From: an uncultured Eubacteriales bacterium
Lineage (GTDB): Bacteria > Bacillota > Clostridia > Peptostreptococcales > Anaerovoracaceae
Length of the DNA stretch: 64,000 nt
Direction of reading: 5' to 3'
NCBI GenBank assembly: GCA_902763505.1
Contig: CACWSO010000003.1
Coordinates: 82,413 to 146,412 of the forward strand
This document shows, one piece after another, positions 63,971-64,000 of this stretch. Made by a program: the position numbers and the translations under genes. Position 1 is the first letter of the stretch. Each line of letters starts with the position of its first letter. Under the pieces are notes generated by a model. The model was not told the DNA's origin. It did not search any database and worked only from the letters and a program-made list of their open reading frames with translations.

Positions 63971-64000
63971 GTAATTACCACAAAACATGTACAGGAGGTA

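Noticed and set aside
1-64000. CRISPR arrays, tRNA or rRNA genes, insertion sequences, prophage genes
   Set aside because: No regularly spaced repeats, cloverleaf-like segments, transposase or phage structural genes were seen on reading through the sequence; this was by eye, so very short RNA genes could be missed.

Overview
The window reads as a piece of chromosome from a low-to-moderate-GC Gram-positive anaerobe of the Clostridia. An Anaerovoracaceae/Lachnospiraceae-like bacterium is my guess, with low certainty. The reasons are GH25 lysozymes with SH3-like tails, three LytR-CpsA-Psr (LCP) proteins, teichoic-acid type enzymes (TagD, TagF-like, TagG/TagH), YfhO proteins and LicD proteins, with no outer-membrane genes. 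It is almost one long surface-glycopolymer locus: 45 of 46 genes are on the + strand, with frequent ATGA or 1-30 base overlaps. No tRNA, rRNA, CRISPR array, insertion sequence or phage gene was seen, and no gene-free stretch exceeds about 100 bases.

Layout. 1-2641: two secreted GH25 lysozymes. 2672-9853: three LCP attachment enzymes around ddl and a TGS-less thrS. 9856-21432: first TagG/TagH-type exporter, a CDP-glycerol transferase-like enzyme, a nucleotidyltransferase, three sugar-transfer associated ATP-grasp proteins (one divergent, behind a perfect bidirectional hairpin), a LicD protein and a MurF-like ligase fused to BspA-type leucine-rich repeats. 21519-22754: an L,D-transpeptidase closed by a 13-bp hairpin. 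22817-38489: wecE, tagD, two YfhO proteins, a two-module TagF-like enzyme, rmlA, rmlB, a CsbB/GtrB-like transferase, two more ATP-grasp ligases and an acyl carrier protein. 38501-42922: secreted wall hydrolases, a lipoprotein and a polysaccharide deacetylase. 42922-45779: MBOAT acyltransferase and Wzx-like flippase. 45875-52086: a 1107-residue double LicD protein, a cytidylyltransferase/Gfo-Idh-MocA fusion, a HisC-like aminotransferase and a GNAT. 52107-59466: GT2, initiating sugar-phosphate transferase, UDP-GlcNAc 2-epimerase, UDP-galactopyranose mutase and a second TagG/TagH exporter. 59489 to the end: a clearly AT-richer segment with a GT4-GT2 fusion, a hexapeptide acetyltransferase and a GT4 gene put out of frame by a G8 tract.

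How the genes fit together (inference). CDP-glycerol (TagD), dTDP-4-amino-4,6-dideoxygalactose (RmlA, RmlB, WecE), UDP-ManNAc (epimerase) and UDP-galactofuranose (Glf) would supply one or more phosphopolyol/sugar polymers. These would be exported by two ABC systems and/or the flippase, glycosylated outside by the CsbB-YfhO pair and anchored by the LCP enzymes. Decoration could come from LicD, MBOAT, ATP-grasp and acetyltransferase enzymes.

The least explained parts are the ATP-grasp/carrier-protein/MBOAT set, which resembles a Dlt system without DltA, the MurF-LRR fusion, the LicD and cytidylyltransferase-fusion module, and the possible phase-variable G tract.
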